A DNA stretch of 64,000 nucleotides from Stutzerimonas kunmingensis (GTDB lineage Bacteria; Pseudomonadota; Gammaproteobacteria; Pseudomonadales; Pseudomonadaceae). Shown piece after piece: positions 1 through 9,021 of the stretch (position 1 is its first letter; each line of letters opens with the position of its first letter). The position numbers and the translations under genes are program-made. The DNA lies in contig NZ_FORS01000002.1 of the NCBI RefSeq assembly GCF_900114065.1, positions 558,001 through 622,000 on the forward strand. Direction: 5' to 3'. The notes below the pieces were generated by a model. The model saw nothing but the letters and a program-made list of their open reading frames with translations, was not told where the DNA came from and did not search any database.

Positions 1-2
1 CC

Positions 3-497
3 GCCCTGGCCACGGCTGAGGCCGCCCTCGGCGTGGCGCGTCTGGATCTCGAACGCACCACCGTGCTCAGCCCGGTGGATGGCTATCTCGGCGACCAGAC
101 GATGCGCGTGGGCGATTACGTGAAAACCGGTACACCGGTGCTGTCGATCGTCGATACCGATTCACTGCGCGTCGAAGGCTACTTCGAAGAAACCAAGCTG
201 CACGCCATCGAGATCGGGCAGCCGGTGGACATCCACATCATGGGCGAAGCGCAGCATCTGCGTGGCCATGTGCAGAGCATCGCCGCAGGCATCGAGGATC
301 GCGACCGTGTGCGCGGCAACTCGCTGCTGCCCAATATCGACCCAAGCTTCAACTGGGTGCGCCTGGCGCAGCGAATTCCGGTTCGCGTTGTGCTGGACGA
401 CGGCCAGCAGAGCGACATCCGCCTGGTGGTCGGCCGTACGGCGACGCTGTCCGTGCTGCCGTGGTCGCGCGACACATCGGCCACGGTCAGCCAATGA
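3..497 (+). CDS. HlyD/EmrA-type efflux adaptor (membrane fusion protein), 5' end outside window
   Basis: Only the last ~164 codons are present; the reading frame is open to the window edge. The fragment starts in the alpha-helical hairpin, runs through the second lipoyl half (SPVDGYLGDQTMRVGDYVKTG) and ends in the beta-barrel, with a conserved NWVRLAQRIPVRV stretch typical of AaeA/EmrA-like adaptors of aromatic acid exporters. Such adaptors link an inner-membrane pump to an outer-membrane channel. Its TGA overlaps the ATG of the next gene, an outer-membrane lipoprotein, so the two are translationally coupled. The inner-membrane partner, probably a FUSC/AaeB-type protein, would lie upstream, outside the window; that is inference from the usual gene order. 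Confidence 0.88.
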   Translation, partial: ALATAEAALGVARLDLERTTVLSPVDGYLGDQTMRVGDYVKTGTPVLSIVDTDSLRVEGYFEETKLHAIEIGQPVDIHIMGEAQHLRGHVQSIAAGIEDRDRVRGNSLLPNIDPSFNWVRLAQRIPVRVVLDDGQQSDIRLVVGRTATLSVLPWSRDTSATVSQ

Positions 498-1966
498 GTC
501 GCGCGGCATACGCACTGCCGTTCGCGCTGACTGCGCTGCTCGCCGCATGCAGCGCGGCGGGCCCGGACTACCGCGTGCCAGACCAAGCCGTGGCGTTGCA
601 GGCCGCTGCGCAGAAACCCTTCGATCTGGCCGGCAACGAACGGGTCGAACAGGCGCCGCTGCCGGACGACTGGTGGCAGCTTTATGACGACCCGACGCTC
701 GATCAGCTGGTGAGTGAAGCCCTGATCGGCAATGCCGACGTGCGCCAGGCGTATCACAACCTGCGTCGCGCCTATGAGGGCTTCCAGATGGCACACCACG
801 CGCAGGAGGTCGTGGTCGGCGGCAACGGCTCGGTTGCACGCGGCCAGCTGTCCAGCGAAGCCCTCGCCCTGGAGGAAAAACTTCCAGTGATGAACCTCGC
901 CGACGCCGGCCTCAGCGCTGGTTACCAGCTCGATCTGTTCGGTCAGCTGCATCGCGCCGCAGAAGCTGCGGGGGCCGATGCCGACGCCAGTGCCGCGCTG
1001 CTCGACACGGCCCGCATAACTGCCGTGGCCGGGGTGGTACGCAGCTACATGACGGCCTGTCACGCCAGTGAGGAGCTGACGATAGCGGAGCATTCACTGG
1101 CGATTCAGCTGCGACAGCTGGATGTCGCCGAGCGCCTGTTCGACGGTGGTCGTGGCAACGAAGTCGATGTATCTCGCGCCCACGCCCAGCTGGAGGCTCT
1201 GCGCGCCGAGCTGCCGCCATTCGAAGCGAAGAAGGCGGCCGCGTTGTATCAGCTCGCCGCCCTGCTTGGCCGCACGCCCGGAGCCCTTGCCGAAACGGTT
1301 ACCGCCTGCAGTCACGCACCGCAGCTGCGCCAGGCGATTCCGTTGGGTGATGGCACCGCCCTGCTCAAGCGCCGCCCGGACATCCGTGCGGCCGAGCGCG
1401 CACTCGCCTCCGCTACGGCACAGATCGGCGTCGCCACGGCGATGATGTATCCGCAGGTCAGTCTCGGCGCTGCGGCCGGTTACACCGGAATGCTCGAACA
1501 CCTCGGTAATCCGGTAACCCGCCGCTGGGAATTCGGCCCGTCGATCAGCTGGCATTTTCCGACCCGGGTCGATCACGCGCGGATGCGCGCCACCGAGGCC
1601 GGAGCCGCTGCCGCCCTCGCCCGCTTCGACGGAGTTGTGCTCGACGCACTGCGGGAAACCCAGACCCTGCTCACGCACTACGCTCACGACCTGCATCGTG
1701 ACCAAGCGCTGCGCGAAGCGCGCGATGCCGCGCAAGACGCCGCGGACCACACGCGCCGGTTGTACCAGGAAGGACGACTGGCCTATCTCGACAGCCTCGA
1801 CGCCGAGCGCACCCTCGCAACGGCCGAAGCTGCCCTGGCGGCGTCCCAAGCCCAACTGTCGCAAGACCAGGTGAACCTGTTCCTCGCGCTGGGCGGCGGA
1901 TGGCAAGGCACGCCAACCGCATCGGCGCACGCTGAAAATCCATCGCCGGGCGTGCCTGGCCAATAA
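494..1966 (+). CDS. RND/HlyD-associated outer-membrane efflux lipoprotein (NodT/OprM family)
   Basis: This protein of 490 residues is an outer-membrane channel lipoprotein. A short signal peptide ends in a lipobox (LLAAC, Cys19) followed by the family hallmark GPDYRVP. Two TolC-like repeats follow, with the usual LLKRRPDIRAAERALASATAQIGVA stretch in the second half and the family C-terminus (VNLFLALGGGW). The ATG at 494 overlaps the adaptor stop (ATGA); an in-frame start 11 codons upstream lies inside the adaptor gene and would spoil the signal peptide. With the preceding adaptor it forms the outer part of a tripartite exporter, probably for aromatic acids or similar small organics. The substrate is inferred from family context only. 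Confidence 0.9.
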   Translation: MSRAAYALPFALTALLAACSAAGPDYRVPDQAVALQAAAQKPFDLAGNERVEQAPLPDDWWQLYDDPTLDQLVSEALIGNADVRQAYHNLRRAYEGFQMAHHAQEVVVGGNGSVARGQLSSEALALEEKLPVMNLADAGLSAGYQLDLFGQLHRAAEAAGADADASAALLDTARITAVAGVVRSYMTACHASEELTIAEHSLAIQLRQLDVAERLFDGGRGNEVDVSRAHAQLEALRAELPPFEAKKAAALYQLAALLGRTPGALAETVTACSHAPQLRQAIPLGDGTALLKRRPDIRAAERALASATAQIGVATAMMYPQVSLGAAAGYTGMLEHLGNPVTRRWEFGPSISWHFPTRVDHARMRATEAGAAAALARFDGVVLDALRETQTLLTHYAHDLHRDQALREARDAAQDAADHTRRLYQEGRLAYLDSLDAERTLATAEAALAASQAQLSQDQVNLFLALGGGWQGTPTASAHAENPSPGVPGQ

Positions 1967-1985
1967 CCCAGAGAGGCCTTACTCG

Positions 1986-2921
1986 ATGGACATGCTGCAA
2001 GCGATGCGGGTATTCGTCCGGGTAGTCGACGCCGGCAGCTTCACCGCCGCGGCGAAGCTGGCCGACACGTCCACCGCGCAGGTTTCCCGCCTGCTGGCGG
2101 AGCTGGAGAACCACCTCCACGCGCGCCTGCTCAACCGCAACACGCGGCGGTTGGCGCTGACCGAGGTCGGCGCACGTTTTCTCGAACGATCGCGCGAGAT
2201 CCTGGCTCAGCTGGACCAGGCACAGGAGGAAGCCTGCGGGGCCCATCTGACCCCGCGCGGGCGCCTGCGCGTGCACTCGACGACGGGTCTGGGCATCCAG
2301 CTGCTGGCAGGGCTGGCCGGAAGATACGGTGAGCGCTACCCCGAAGTGAGCCTCGACCTGACCCTTTCGCAACACCAGCCCGATCTGCTGGAAGCCGGAC
2401 TCGACGTCATCATCACGCTTTCCCGCGAGCTGCCGGATTCCGAGCTGATCGCCCAGAGACTGGGCGAGGTTGGCAATGTTGTCTGCGCGGCGCCCGGCTA
2501 TCTCGAACAATATGGCGTACCGCAGCAACCGCGTGACCTGCAACAGCACCGCTGTCTGCGCCTGGCGGACCCGGTCTTCGCGGATGAATGGCGCTTCATC
2601 GCAGACGGTGCCGAAGACGTGATTCGCCTTGGCGAAGCGTTCAAGGTCAACGTGGCTGAAGCCATGGCCAGCGCGGCAGAAGCCGGCATGGGCATCTGCC
2701 TGCTGCCCGACTATGTCGCGGCTCCGGCCCTGCAGCGCGGCGCACTGCTGCGCCTGTTGCCCCGCTATCGTCTGCAGGAAAAGCAGATCCACGCGCTCTA
2801 CCCGTCCCGGCGTTTTCTCGACGCGAAGATCAAGACCTGGGTCGACTTTCTCGCGCTGGAGCTGCCGCGCGCATTCACCAACTATCACCGCATCCTGCAG
2901 GACCCGGCCCATTGGGCCTGA
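1986..2921 (+). CDS. LysR-family transcriptional regulator
   Basis: The 311-residue protein has an N-terminal winged helix-turn-helix (about residues 1-60: MRVFVRVVDAGSFTAAAKLADTSTAQVSRLLAELE, then the LLNRNTRRLALTEVG wing) and a LysR substrate-binding domain (about 90-295). It starts 19 bases after the efflux lipoprotein stop, in the same direction, so it may be cotranscribed with the exporter and regulate it, as AaeR does for aaeXAB; this link is inference. A hairpin with a short T run follows the gene. Confidence 0.88.
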   Translation: MDMLQAMRVFVRVVDAGSFTAAAKLADTSTAQVSRLLAELENHLHARLLNRNTRRLALTEVGARFLERSREILAQLDQAQEEACGAHLTPRGRLRVHSTTGLGIQLLAGLAGRYGERYPEVSLDLTLSQHQPDLLEAGLDVIITLSRELPDSELIAQRLGEVGNVVCAAPGYLEQYGVPQQPRDLQQHRCLRLADPVFADEWRFIADGAEDVIRLGEAFKVNVAEAMASAAEAGMGICLLPDYVAAPALQRGALLRLLPRYRLQEKQIHALYPSRRFLDAKIKTWVDFLALELPRAFTNYHRILQDPAHWA

Positions 2922-2930
2922 TTGATTGTT

Positions 2931-2975
2931 GCGCGGCGGGTAAAGGTGCTTCACCGCTGGCGCGCTTTTTCCCCT
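2931..2975 (+). terminator. possible terminator after the LysR gene
   Basis: An imperfect GC-rich inverted repeat (GCGC...GCGC arms around GCGGGT/ACCGC) is followed by TTTTT. It sits just after the LysR stop. The arms contain a mismatch, so this is a weak call. The remaining bases up to 3208 show no convincing gene. Confidence 0.35.
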
Positions 2976-3208
2976 CTTGGTCGCTCACTAAAATTGCCGG
3001 GTGGCAACGGACGCTAGAAGCCAGTCCGCTCCTTCGTCGGTCGAGCGTTCCTTCGATCGGTCGTCCTGCCACCTTTTGGCTGCTTTCCCTCGTGGCAGCC
3101 TCGTTTATTTCCCGGCGTCTGCCATCCGGCAGGTGCTGCACGCAAGAAATGCCTGCCTTCGCCCCACGTCGCAGCGACCTGGGCCCGCAGGCGCTCTGGA
3201 GGTTACCT

Positions 3209-3445
3209 GTGAACAAACTGATCTGGATTGCCGGCCTGGCGCTCAGTGCCCAGCTGACGTATGCCGCCGATGAACCCAAGGCCTATCAATATGGCGACAA
3301 GCTGGACATCGCCAAGGTCATCTCGATGGACGTGCCCGCTGGCGGCTGCGAGGTCGTGACCGCGCGGATGACCTATGTGGATTCCAAGGGCGAAACCCAC
3401 GAAACCACGTACCTGCGTCAGGGCCCGGATTGCCACGATTTCTGA
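3209..3445 (+). CDS. DUF2790 family small exported protein
   Basis: The 78-residue product has an N-terminal signal peptide (VNKLIWIAGLALSAQLTYAA) and a short mature domain with YGDKLDIAKVISMDVPAGGCEVVTARMTYVDSKG, the pattern of the Pseudomonas DUF2790 family. Function is unknown; homologues are small periplasmic proteins. I chose the GTG at 3209, preceded by GGAGG at good spacing. The frame is open 300 bases further upstream, but that extension has no signal peptide and reads as non-coding. Two cysteines in the mature part could form a disulfide. Confidence 0.75.
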   Translation: MNKLIWIAGLALSAQLTYAADEPKAYQYGDKLDIAKVISMDVPAGGCEVVTARMTYVDSKGETHETTYLRQGPDCHDF

Positions 3446-3636
3446 GTCCGGCGCGAGCTGCTACAGCTAAGCGTACGCCGCTTGCGGCACTGGCACAGGC
3501 TGTGCGCGGCAGGTCAGGTGCGCGCCGGGATTCGGCAAGCGAACCAGTCGTTTTTGAATCGCAGTTCTGAAAGAGGCAGAACGGTTTCGGCTGTTTTACT
3601 GTCCGAGCCCCAGGCGCTCATTACATTCAGGACCGC

Positions 3637-4797
3637 ATGACCATTTCGATTTCAACCTTCCGCTCGGCATGCAGCCCTGCTGCTACCCGACCAGTTCCTG
3701 GCAACACTCGCCCTTTACTGGCAGCAATGGTCGCAGCGGCGTTGCTCGGTCTTGCCGGTTGTGGAACCCAGCAGCCGGAGACTCCAGCGCCCAAGCCGGA
3801 AGAAGTCCGGGCCAAGATCGCTCGCCTGATCCCCGCCAACATACCCGATCGTCAGGGGTGGGCTCAGGACATCTATACAGCCTTCGATTCGCTGGATATC
3901 CCACCGAACGATGAGAACATCTGCTCGGTCCTGGCCGTGACGGTGCAGGAGTCGACATTCCAGGCGACCCCGCCCGTCCCCGGCCTGGCGAAGATCGCGC
4001 GGGAGGAAATCTACCGTCGTGCCGGCCGCCTGCACGTCCCGCGTTTCGTGGTGGATGCGGCGCTGGACGTGAAGTCACCCAACGGCAAGACCTATAGCCA
4101 GCGTCTCGCGGCCGTGCGCACCGAAGAGCAGCTGAGCGCGATCTTCGATGACTTCCTCAGCATCATGCCGCTCGGCAAGCAACTGTTCGGCACGCTTAAT
4201 CCGGTCAAGACCGGCGGCCCGATGCAGGTCAGCATCGCCTTTGCCGAAGACCGCAGATGGACCTACCCCTATGAACGTGAAGGTTCGATCCGCGACGAAG
4301 TCTTCACGCGCCGCGGTGGCATGTATTTCGGCATCGCCCACTTGCTCGACTACCCGACCAGCTATCGCGAACCGCTGTACCGCTTTGCCGACTTCAATGC
4401 CGGCTGGTACGCCAGTCGCAACGCCGCGTTTCAGGCCGCGGTGAGCCGTGCCAGTGGCATCAAGCTGGCCCTCGACGGCGACCTGATCATTCACGGCAGC
4501 AGCAATGCTGGCCAGACCGAGCGTGCAGTTCGCGCGCTGGCGGGCAAGCTGGAAATGAGCGATACGGCGATTCGCAACGCACTGGAGCGCGGTGAAACCC
4601 ATGGTTTCGAGAAAACCGACCTCTATGAAAAGGTCTTCGCACTGGCCGAAAAGCGCGCGGGTAAGCCATTACCTCGGGCGGTGCTGCCGGGAATCCGACT
4701 GGAAAGCCCGAAGATCACCCGCAACCTCACCACCGCCTGGTTCGCCAACCGGGTCAATGACCGCCACCTCGCGTGCATGAAGCGCGCCCGCAACTAG
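3637..4797 (+). CDS. DUF1615 domain lipoprotein (YaiW-like)
   Basis: The 386-residue protein has an N-terminal hydrophobic stretch ending in a lipobox (LLGLAGC, Cys42) and a DUF1615 domain covering nearly all of the mature part (PNDENICSVLAVTVQESTFQATPPVPGLAKIAREEI; GMYFGIAHLLDYP). E. coli YaiW, an outer-membrane lipoprotein linked to peptide uptake with SbmA, belongs to this family, but no sbmA is nearby. The N-terminal region before the hydrophobic core is long, so a start at the in-frame ATG at 3727 would give a shorter signal. Biochemical role is unknown. Confidence 0.8.
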   Translation: MTISISTFRSACSPAATRPVPGNTRPLLAAMVAAALLGLAGCGTQQPETPAPKPEEVRAKIARLIPANIPDRQGWAQDIYTAFDSLDIPPNDENICSVLAVTVQESTFQATPPVPGLAKIAREEIYRRAGRLHVPRFVVDAALDVKSPNGKTYSQRLAAVRTEEQLSAIFDDFLSIMPLGKQLFGTLNPVKTGGPMQVSIAFAEDRRWTYPYEREGSIRDEVFTRRGGMYFGIAHLLDYPTSYREPLYRFADFNAGWYASRNAAFQAAVSRASGIKLALDGDLIIHGSSNAGQTERAVRALAGKLEMSDTAIRNALERGETHGFEKTDLYEKVFALAEKRAGKPLPRAVLPGIRLESPKITRNLTTAWFANRVNDRHLACMKRARN

Positions 4798-4859
4798 CGA
4801 GAGCCTGCATGGCCGGCGACCGCTACATGACACCACACTGAAATTGTCACTGGCCCAGG

Positions 4860-4928
4860 CCGTAGCGCGCATAACGAGCGCTACGGTAACCGACCATTGA
4901 GAACGTAGCGCGGCCGTCTGACGGCCGC
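4860..4928. terminator. two hairpins between convergent genes
   Basis: Two inverted repeats lie between the converging DUF1615 and curlin genes: a 9-bp stem with a 9-base loop (4860-4868 with 4878-4886) and an 8-bp stem with a 3-base loop (4910-4917 with 4921-4928). Neither is followed by a clear T run. They may end transcription or protect 3' ends. Confidence 0.4.
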
Positions 4929-4939
4929 ATCAGCGCGGC

Positions 4940-5968
4940 TCAGTGCTGGGTGATGGACGTGCTGTTGCCAGTACCGTTCTGGATGATGGCGGCGCTCGGC
5001 GGCGCGGCGAATTCCGTCAGTTGATTGAGCACAGCGACATTGGCATCGCCGGTCTGGCTGATCGAAGCCGTGCCATAGGCGGCATGTTGCACCACATCGA
5101 TCTCGTTGGCTGAACCGTTCTGCGCGATGTCGAGCACCGGGCCGTCGAAACTCTGGTCAATGTTGACGCGATTGTCGTTGCCGGCCGAGGTCCCTCGAAT
5201 CGTTCCGGTTCGCGTGCCCTGCCTCGCCTTCAGCTCGTTGCCGATTCCGTTCTGGGTAAAGCTGAGGTTGCTGAACCCCGCCCATTGCACCACTTGCGCA
5301 CTGTTAGCGCTGCCGGCCTGCGTCAGGTCGACCTCGCCCGTGTAGTAACGGCCACCCACCTGAGTAACCGCGGCCTCGTTGAAGGCGCCGTCCTGATCAA
5401 CGGTGACTCCCCCGCCATAGGCGAACACGTTCTGGTCGATGGTGATCCGGTTGCCGCTGCCGATCTGCTGGGTAGTTGCGGTCGCAGCACCGGTCTGAGT
5501 GACTTCGGTGAGATTGTTCGTGCCGAATGTGCGACTTTCCAGCCCGTTGGCATAGAACAGCTGCTGGACCCGATGGATGTTGCGTGCGCCCTGCTGGTGG
5601 ATGGTCGCTTGGGAGCCGTTACCGTCGGCCTGCACGACTTCGGCGACATTCTCATCTCCCAGCTGTACGACCGCCGCCGAATGCCCGAAGTTATAATCGC
5701 TTGCCTGATACACCGTCGCCTGGTTACCCATCCCCCGCTGGAGGAGCTCCAACTGCGTGGGCTGCAGCGAGGTTTCGCCGCCGCCCTGCTCTACTCGCGA
5801 GAAGTTCGCATCCCCTTGCTGCAGCAATAAGGCCGAATTCGAGCCCCCACGCTGCTCGAGGATGATTTCGTTGTCGTTTCCAGTCTGGTTCATTACGGCC
5901 TGTGCCAAGGCCAAGCCCGGCAACGAGCCGAGCAGGAAGCAGGCGATAAGCGGTTTATGCGCGAACAT
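4940..5968 (-). CDS. Curlin-repeat (CsgA/CsgB-like) secreted protein
   Basis: The 342-residue product has a signal peptide (MFAHKPLIACFLLGSLPGLALA) followed by a mature region made almost wholly of curlin-type units: about 17 G-x-x-N (once G-x-x-S) turns flanked by Q-x-G and alternating polar/hydrophobic strands (e.g. TGDANVAVLNQL, GIGNELKAR, GTGNSTSITQH). Curlins form extracellular amyloid fibres through a beta-solenoid. I chose the ATG at 5968, preceded by AAGGAG; an upstream in-frame start adds 23 residues without a better signal. CsgA is usually about 150 residues with five repeats, so this is more than twice that length. No csgE/F/G/D homologue is adjacent. It could be a fibre subunit or nucleator using machinery encoded elsewhere, or a different solenoid adhesin. 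Confidence 0.8.
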   Translation of the reverse strand: MFAHKPLIACFLLGSLPGLALAQAVMNQTGNDNEIILEQRGGSNSALLLQQGDANFSRVEQGGGETSLQPTQLELLQRGMGNQATVYQASDYNFGHSAAVVQLGDENVAEVVQADGNGSQATIHQQGARNIHRVQQLFYANGLESRTFGTNNLTEVTQTGAATATTQQIGSGNRITIDQNVFAYGGGVTVDQDGAFNEAAVTQVGGRYYTGEVDLTQAGSANSAQVVQWAGFSNLSFTQNGIGNELKARQGTRTGTIRGTSAGNDNRVNIDQSFDGPVLDIAQNGSANEIDVVQHAAYGTASISQTGDANVAVLNQLTEFAAPPSAAIIQNGTGNSTSITQH

Positions 5969-6133
5969 GCGGGACACTCCTTCGAATATTGTGTTGGCCG
6001 ACATCATGCTGGCCTTGTCTGGCGCCTCCCTCACCATTACCGCTCCCCTGAACGGGCCGATTGTTTCCCCGGTGGTGCCACCCGGCTATCGCCCTATCGG
6101 TGTAGACCGACCAGTGTTTAGACGAGCGGCGGA

Positions 6134-8698
6134 TTAAGCCGACATGTCCAGACGTTCGCGCATCTGCGCGGTAATGGTCTGCCTGACCCGCGTCATATCC
6201 GCCCAGGGATCGTCGTCGCCCTGTTCCTGCAGGCGCTCCAGCAGATTGCGTACGGTCCAGAGATTGGCGCCCTTGAGGTCCGCCAGTTCTTCACGGTGGA
6301 TCGGCACGGAGACCGGCAGGCCCTCGCGGGCACGCACCGAATATGGGGCGACGGTACTGGCGCCACGGCTGTTGCGCAGGTAGTCGATGAAGATGCGCCC
6401 AACCCGGTTCTTCGGCCCGCTTACGGCGGAAAAATGCGACGGCAGCAGCTTGGCCAGGTACTTGGCGATGGCCTGACTGAAGGCCTTCACCTCACTCCAG
6501 CCGTGTACCGGATCGAGCGGCACGACAATGTGAATGCCTTTGCCCCCGCTGGTCTTGAGGAACGAGGTCAGGCCGATCTCGTCCAGCAGCGTCTGGGTCA
6601 GCTGAGTGGCTTCGAGCATGCTCTTCCAGGGCAGCGCCGGGTCCGGGTCGAGGTCGAGCACGAAGCGTTCCGGATGCTCCAGCTCGGGCGCTACCGCGTT
6701 CCAGCAGTGCAGCTCGATGGTGCCCATCTGCGCGGCGCCGACCAGCGCTTCGGCGCTGTCGATCACCAGTAACGCACCGTGCTTCGGGTCTAGCGCCGGG
6801 TCGAGTTGGGTGAGGTGCGGGATGGCCAGTTTGTCGGCGTGCTTCTGGAAGAACAGCTCGCCGGTGATGCCCTCCGGAGCGCGCACCAGGGCCAGCGGGC
6901 GCGCTCGCAGCTGCGGCAGCGCCCAGGGCGCGATCTGCGCGTAGAAGCGGGCCAGTTCGATCTTGGTGATGCCGCTGCTGGGGTCGATGACCCGCTCGGG
7001 ACTGGATATCTTGATCCGCCCGCTGCCGATGGGGTCGGTCTGCCGCTGCTCGGCTTTGCTGCTACGACTGGCGGGCTTGGCTCGTTCATGGGTAATGGCG
7101 TCGGCGGGTTTGTCCGAGCGCAGGCCATGGAATACCGAATGGCGGACCACGCCCTGGCGGGTCATCTCCGCGTAGGCAACCTCGCACATCAGTTCGGGTT
7201 TGAGCCATTGCGCGCCGCGCACATCGGCAGCAGGTGCTGCCTTGGCCAAAGGGCTTTTGTCGGTTTCCAGCTTCTTCAACTGCTTGTGTAGGCTTTTCAG
7301 CGTGGCCTGATTGAAGCCCGTGCCGACCTTGCCTGCATAGAGCAACTTTCCACTGTCGTCATGCAGCCCAAGTAACAACGCGCCGAACCCGGTGCGCGTG
7401 CCCTTGGGCTCGGTGTAGCCGACGATGATGAATTCCTGCCGGTTGCTGCACTTGATCTTGACCCAGCTGCTGCTGCGCCTGGAGGTATAGGAGCTGCCCG
7501 CTCGCTTGCCAATCAGGCCTTCGAGCTTCATCTGGCAGGCACTTTCCAGAATGCTGTCCGGCTGCTCGGTGAAATCCTCGGAGAAACGCAGCAATTCGCT
7601 GTCGCTGCCTTCCAGCACTTCACGCAACGCCGCGCGACGCTGTTCCAGCGGCACATCCCGCAGGTCCATGCCGTTCAGATAGGGCACGTCGAACAGGTAA
7701 TAAAGAATGCTCCCACTGCGTCCGGCTTCGAACGCGTTCTGCAATGCCTGGAAGTCCGGAGCGCCCTCCTCGTTCGGCACCACCACTTCGCCGTCGAGCC
7801 AGCCGGATTCAAGCCCGAGTCCGGCAAGCGCGGACGCCTGCTGCGGCATCTTCGCCGTCCAGTCATGGCCGTTGCGGGTGAACAGCGCGACCTTGCCGGC
7901 GTCGATACGGGCGAGCATGCGGTAGCCGTCGAACTTGATCTCGTAGCGCCAGTCGCCGCTCGGCACGGCGTCCACCAGCGTTGCCAGCTGCGGCTTTAAC
8001 GTCTCCGGCAACTTGGCCGGGACGGCTCCTTCCAGCTTTACCGCGTCGCTCTTCTTGCGTGACGCTCGCTTTCTTGCCGGCGCCTTGACTGGCTTGGCCG
8101 GCGCTTCCGCAACGCGAGCCTTGGCCGCTCCGCGTTTGCGTGGGACCAGCGTGCGATCGCTGAGCACGCTGTTCGGCTCGGCGGTGACGACGTCGTACTC
8201 ACCCTCCTCGCGCGCGGCCTCGTCACGGGACTTGATCAGGAACCACTGCTCCTTCTTGCCAGCCATGTGCGTGCGCACCAGATTCCAGCTGCCGGCGAGT
8301 TTTTCGCCCTCGAGGCTGAACTTGAGCTTGCCCTTGCAATAGCCCTCCTGCGGATCACCCTGCGGTATCCACACGCCGCGATCCCAGACGATCACATCGC
8401 CCGCGCCGTAATGCCCGGCCGGAATGGAGCCCTCGAACGTGGCATATTCCAGCGGGTGATCCTCCACTTGCACTGCCAGCCGGCGCACGCTCGGGTCAAG
8501 GCTGGGGCCCTTGGGGATCGCCCAGCTCTTCAGCGTGCCATCCAGCTCCAGGCGAAAGTCGTAATGCAGCCGCGTGGCGTCGTGCTTCTGGATGCAGTAC
8601 TGCAGGCTCTGGACCTTGCGTGACCTGCCGCGCGCCTTACCCGACGGCTCGGGCGTGGCGGCAAAATCGCGCATGCGCTGGTATTCGTCGAGCGCCAT
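6134..8698 (-). CDS. ligD: Multidomain non-homologous end-joining DNA ligase LigD
   Basis: This 854-residue protein has the three LigD modules in the Pseudomonas order. First is a 3'-phosphoesterase (about 30-165; KHDATRLHYDFRLE, with His39, His45 and Asp47, and VEDHPLEYATFEG with His81). Next is an ATP-dependent ligase (about 225-535; motif I EIKFDGYR with the likely nucleophile Lys255, and the KLEGLIGKR and SSWVKIK motifs). Last is an archaeo-eukaryotic primase-like polymerase (about 560-850; VLDLDPDP with Asp682/Asp684). A Lys/Ala-rich linker joins the first two. It repairs double-strand breaks with Ku, encoded at 41233-42183 rather than next door. All key motifs are intact. Confidence 0.97.
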   Translation of the reverse strand: MALDEYQRMRDFAATPEPSGKARGRSRKVQSLQYCIQKHDATRLHYDFRLELDGTLKSWAIPKGPSLDPSVRRLAVQVEDHPLEYATFEGSIPAGHYGAGDVIVWDRGVWIPQGDPQEGYCKGKLKFSLEGEKLAGSWNLVRTHMAGKKEQWFLIKSRDEAAREEGEYDVVTAEPNSVLSDRTLVPRKRGAAKARVAEAPAKPVKAPARKRASRKKSDAVKLEGAVPAKLPETLKPQLATLVDAVPSGDWRYEIKFDGYRMLARIDAGKVALFTRNGHDWTAKMPQQASALAGLGLESGWLDGEVVVPNEEGAPDFQALQNAFEAGRSGSILYYLFDVPYLNGMDLRDVPLEQRRAALREVLEGSDSELLRFSEDFTEQPDSILESACQMKLEGLIGKRAGSSYTSRRSSSWVKIKCSNRQEFIIVGYTEPKGTRTGFGALLLGLHDDSGKLLYAGKVGTGFNQATLKSLHKQLKKLETDKSPLAKAAPAADVRGAQWLKPELMCEVAYAEMTRQGVVRHSVFHGLRSDKPADAITHERAKPASRSSKAEQRQTDPIGSGRIKISSPERVIDPSSGITKIELARFYAQIAPWALPQLRARPLALVRAPEGITGELFFQKHADKLAIPHLTQLDPALDPKHGALLVIDSAEALVGAAQMGTIELHCWNAVAPELEHPERFVLDLDPDPALPWKSMLEATQLTQTLLDEIGLTSFLKTSGGKGIHIVVPLDPVHGWSEVKAFSQAIAKYLAKLLPSHFSAVSGPKNRVGRIFIDYLRNSRGASTVAPYSVRAREGLPVSVPIHREELADLKGANLWTVRNLLERLQEQGDDDPWADMTRVRQTITAQMRERLDMSA

Positions 8699-8724
8699 GG
8701 CTGACCTCCGGCAATGTCCCGCGA

Positions 8725-9021
8725 TTACTCGAGCTTGCCAGCGTCGGTGGAACTGTCGTCAGCCCCGCCGGGCGCCGAATGCCGGTTCGGGTCAGTGGAT
8801 TTTTCCTCGCTTCCCGACTGCGGCGCCACCAGCCGGCCATCTTCGGTCACGGTGCGTCCCTGATCGTCCTGGCGGGTTTCGACTTCCTCCTGCGGCGTCG
8901 GGTTGCCCATGGGGCTCGGCCGTGAGCCGGTGTCGTCCCGCGGAGTGCCAGCAGGAAACTGGGCCATGGCCGGTAGCGCAACCATGGCGCTCAGGATTGC
9001 CGTGAGCATCGTTTTCTTCAT
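8725..9021 (-). CDS. Small exported hydrophilic protein of unknown function
   Basis: The 98-residue product starts with a clear signal peptide (MKKTMLTAILSAMVALPAMAQ). The mature part is polar and probably disordered, rich in Asp, Glu, Ser, Pro and Gly (GTPRDDTGSRPSPMGNPTPQEEVETRQDD). I recognise no domain. The start at 9021 has GGAGAA upstream; a longer frame adds 33 residues before the signal and is unlikely. It lies 26 bases upstream of ligD on the same strand, so the two may be cotranscribed. Confidence 0.65.
   Translation of the reverse strand: MKKTMLTAILSAMVALPAMAQFPAGTPRDDTGSRPSPMGNPTPQEEVETRQDDQGRTVTEDGRLVAPQSGSEEKSTDPNRHSAPGGADDSSTDAGKLE

Noticed and set aside
1671..2954. 427-codon minus-strand frame across the lipoprotein and LysR genes
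   Set aside because: It overlaps two well-supported genes and has no recognisable domain or ribosome site.
2912..3208. Upstream extension of the DUF2790 gene
   Set aside because: The extension is not protein-like and would bury the signal peptide; GTG at 3209 has a strong ribosome site.
3491..3506. Sigma-54 promoter-like sequence TGGCAC-N5-GTGC
   Set aside because: The -12 element differs at a critical base and no activator site or regulated gene is evident.
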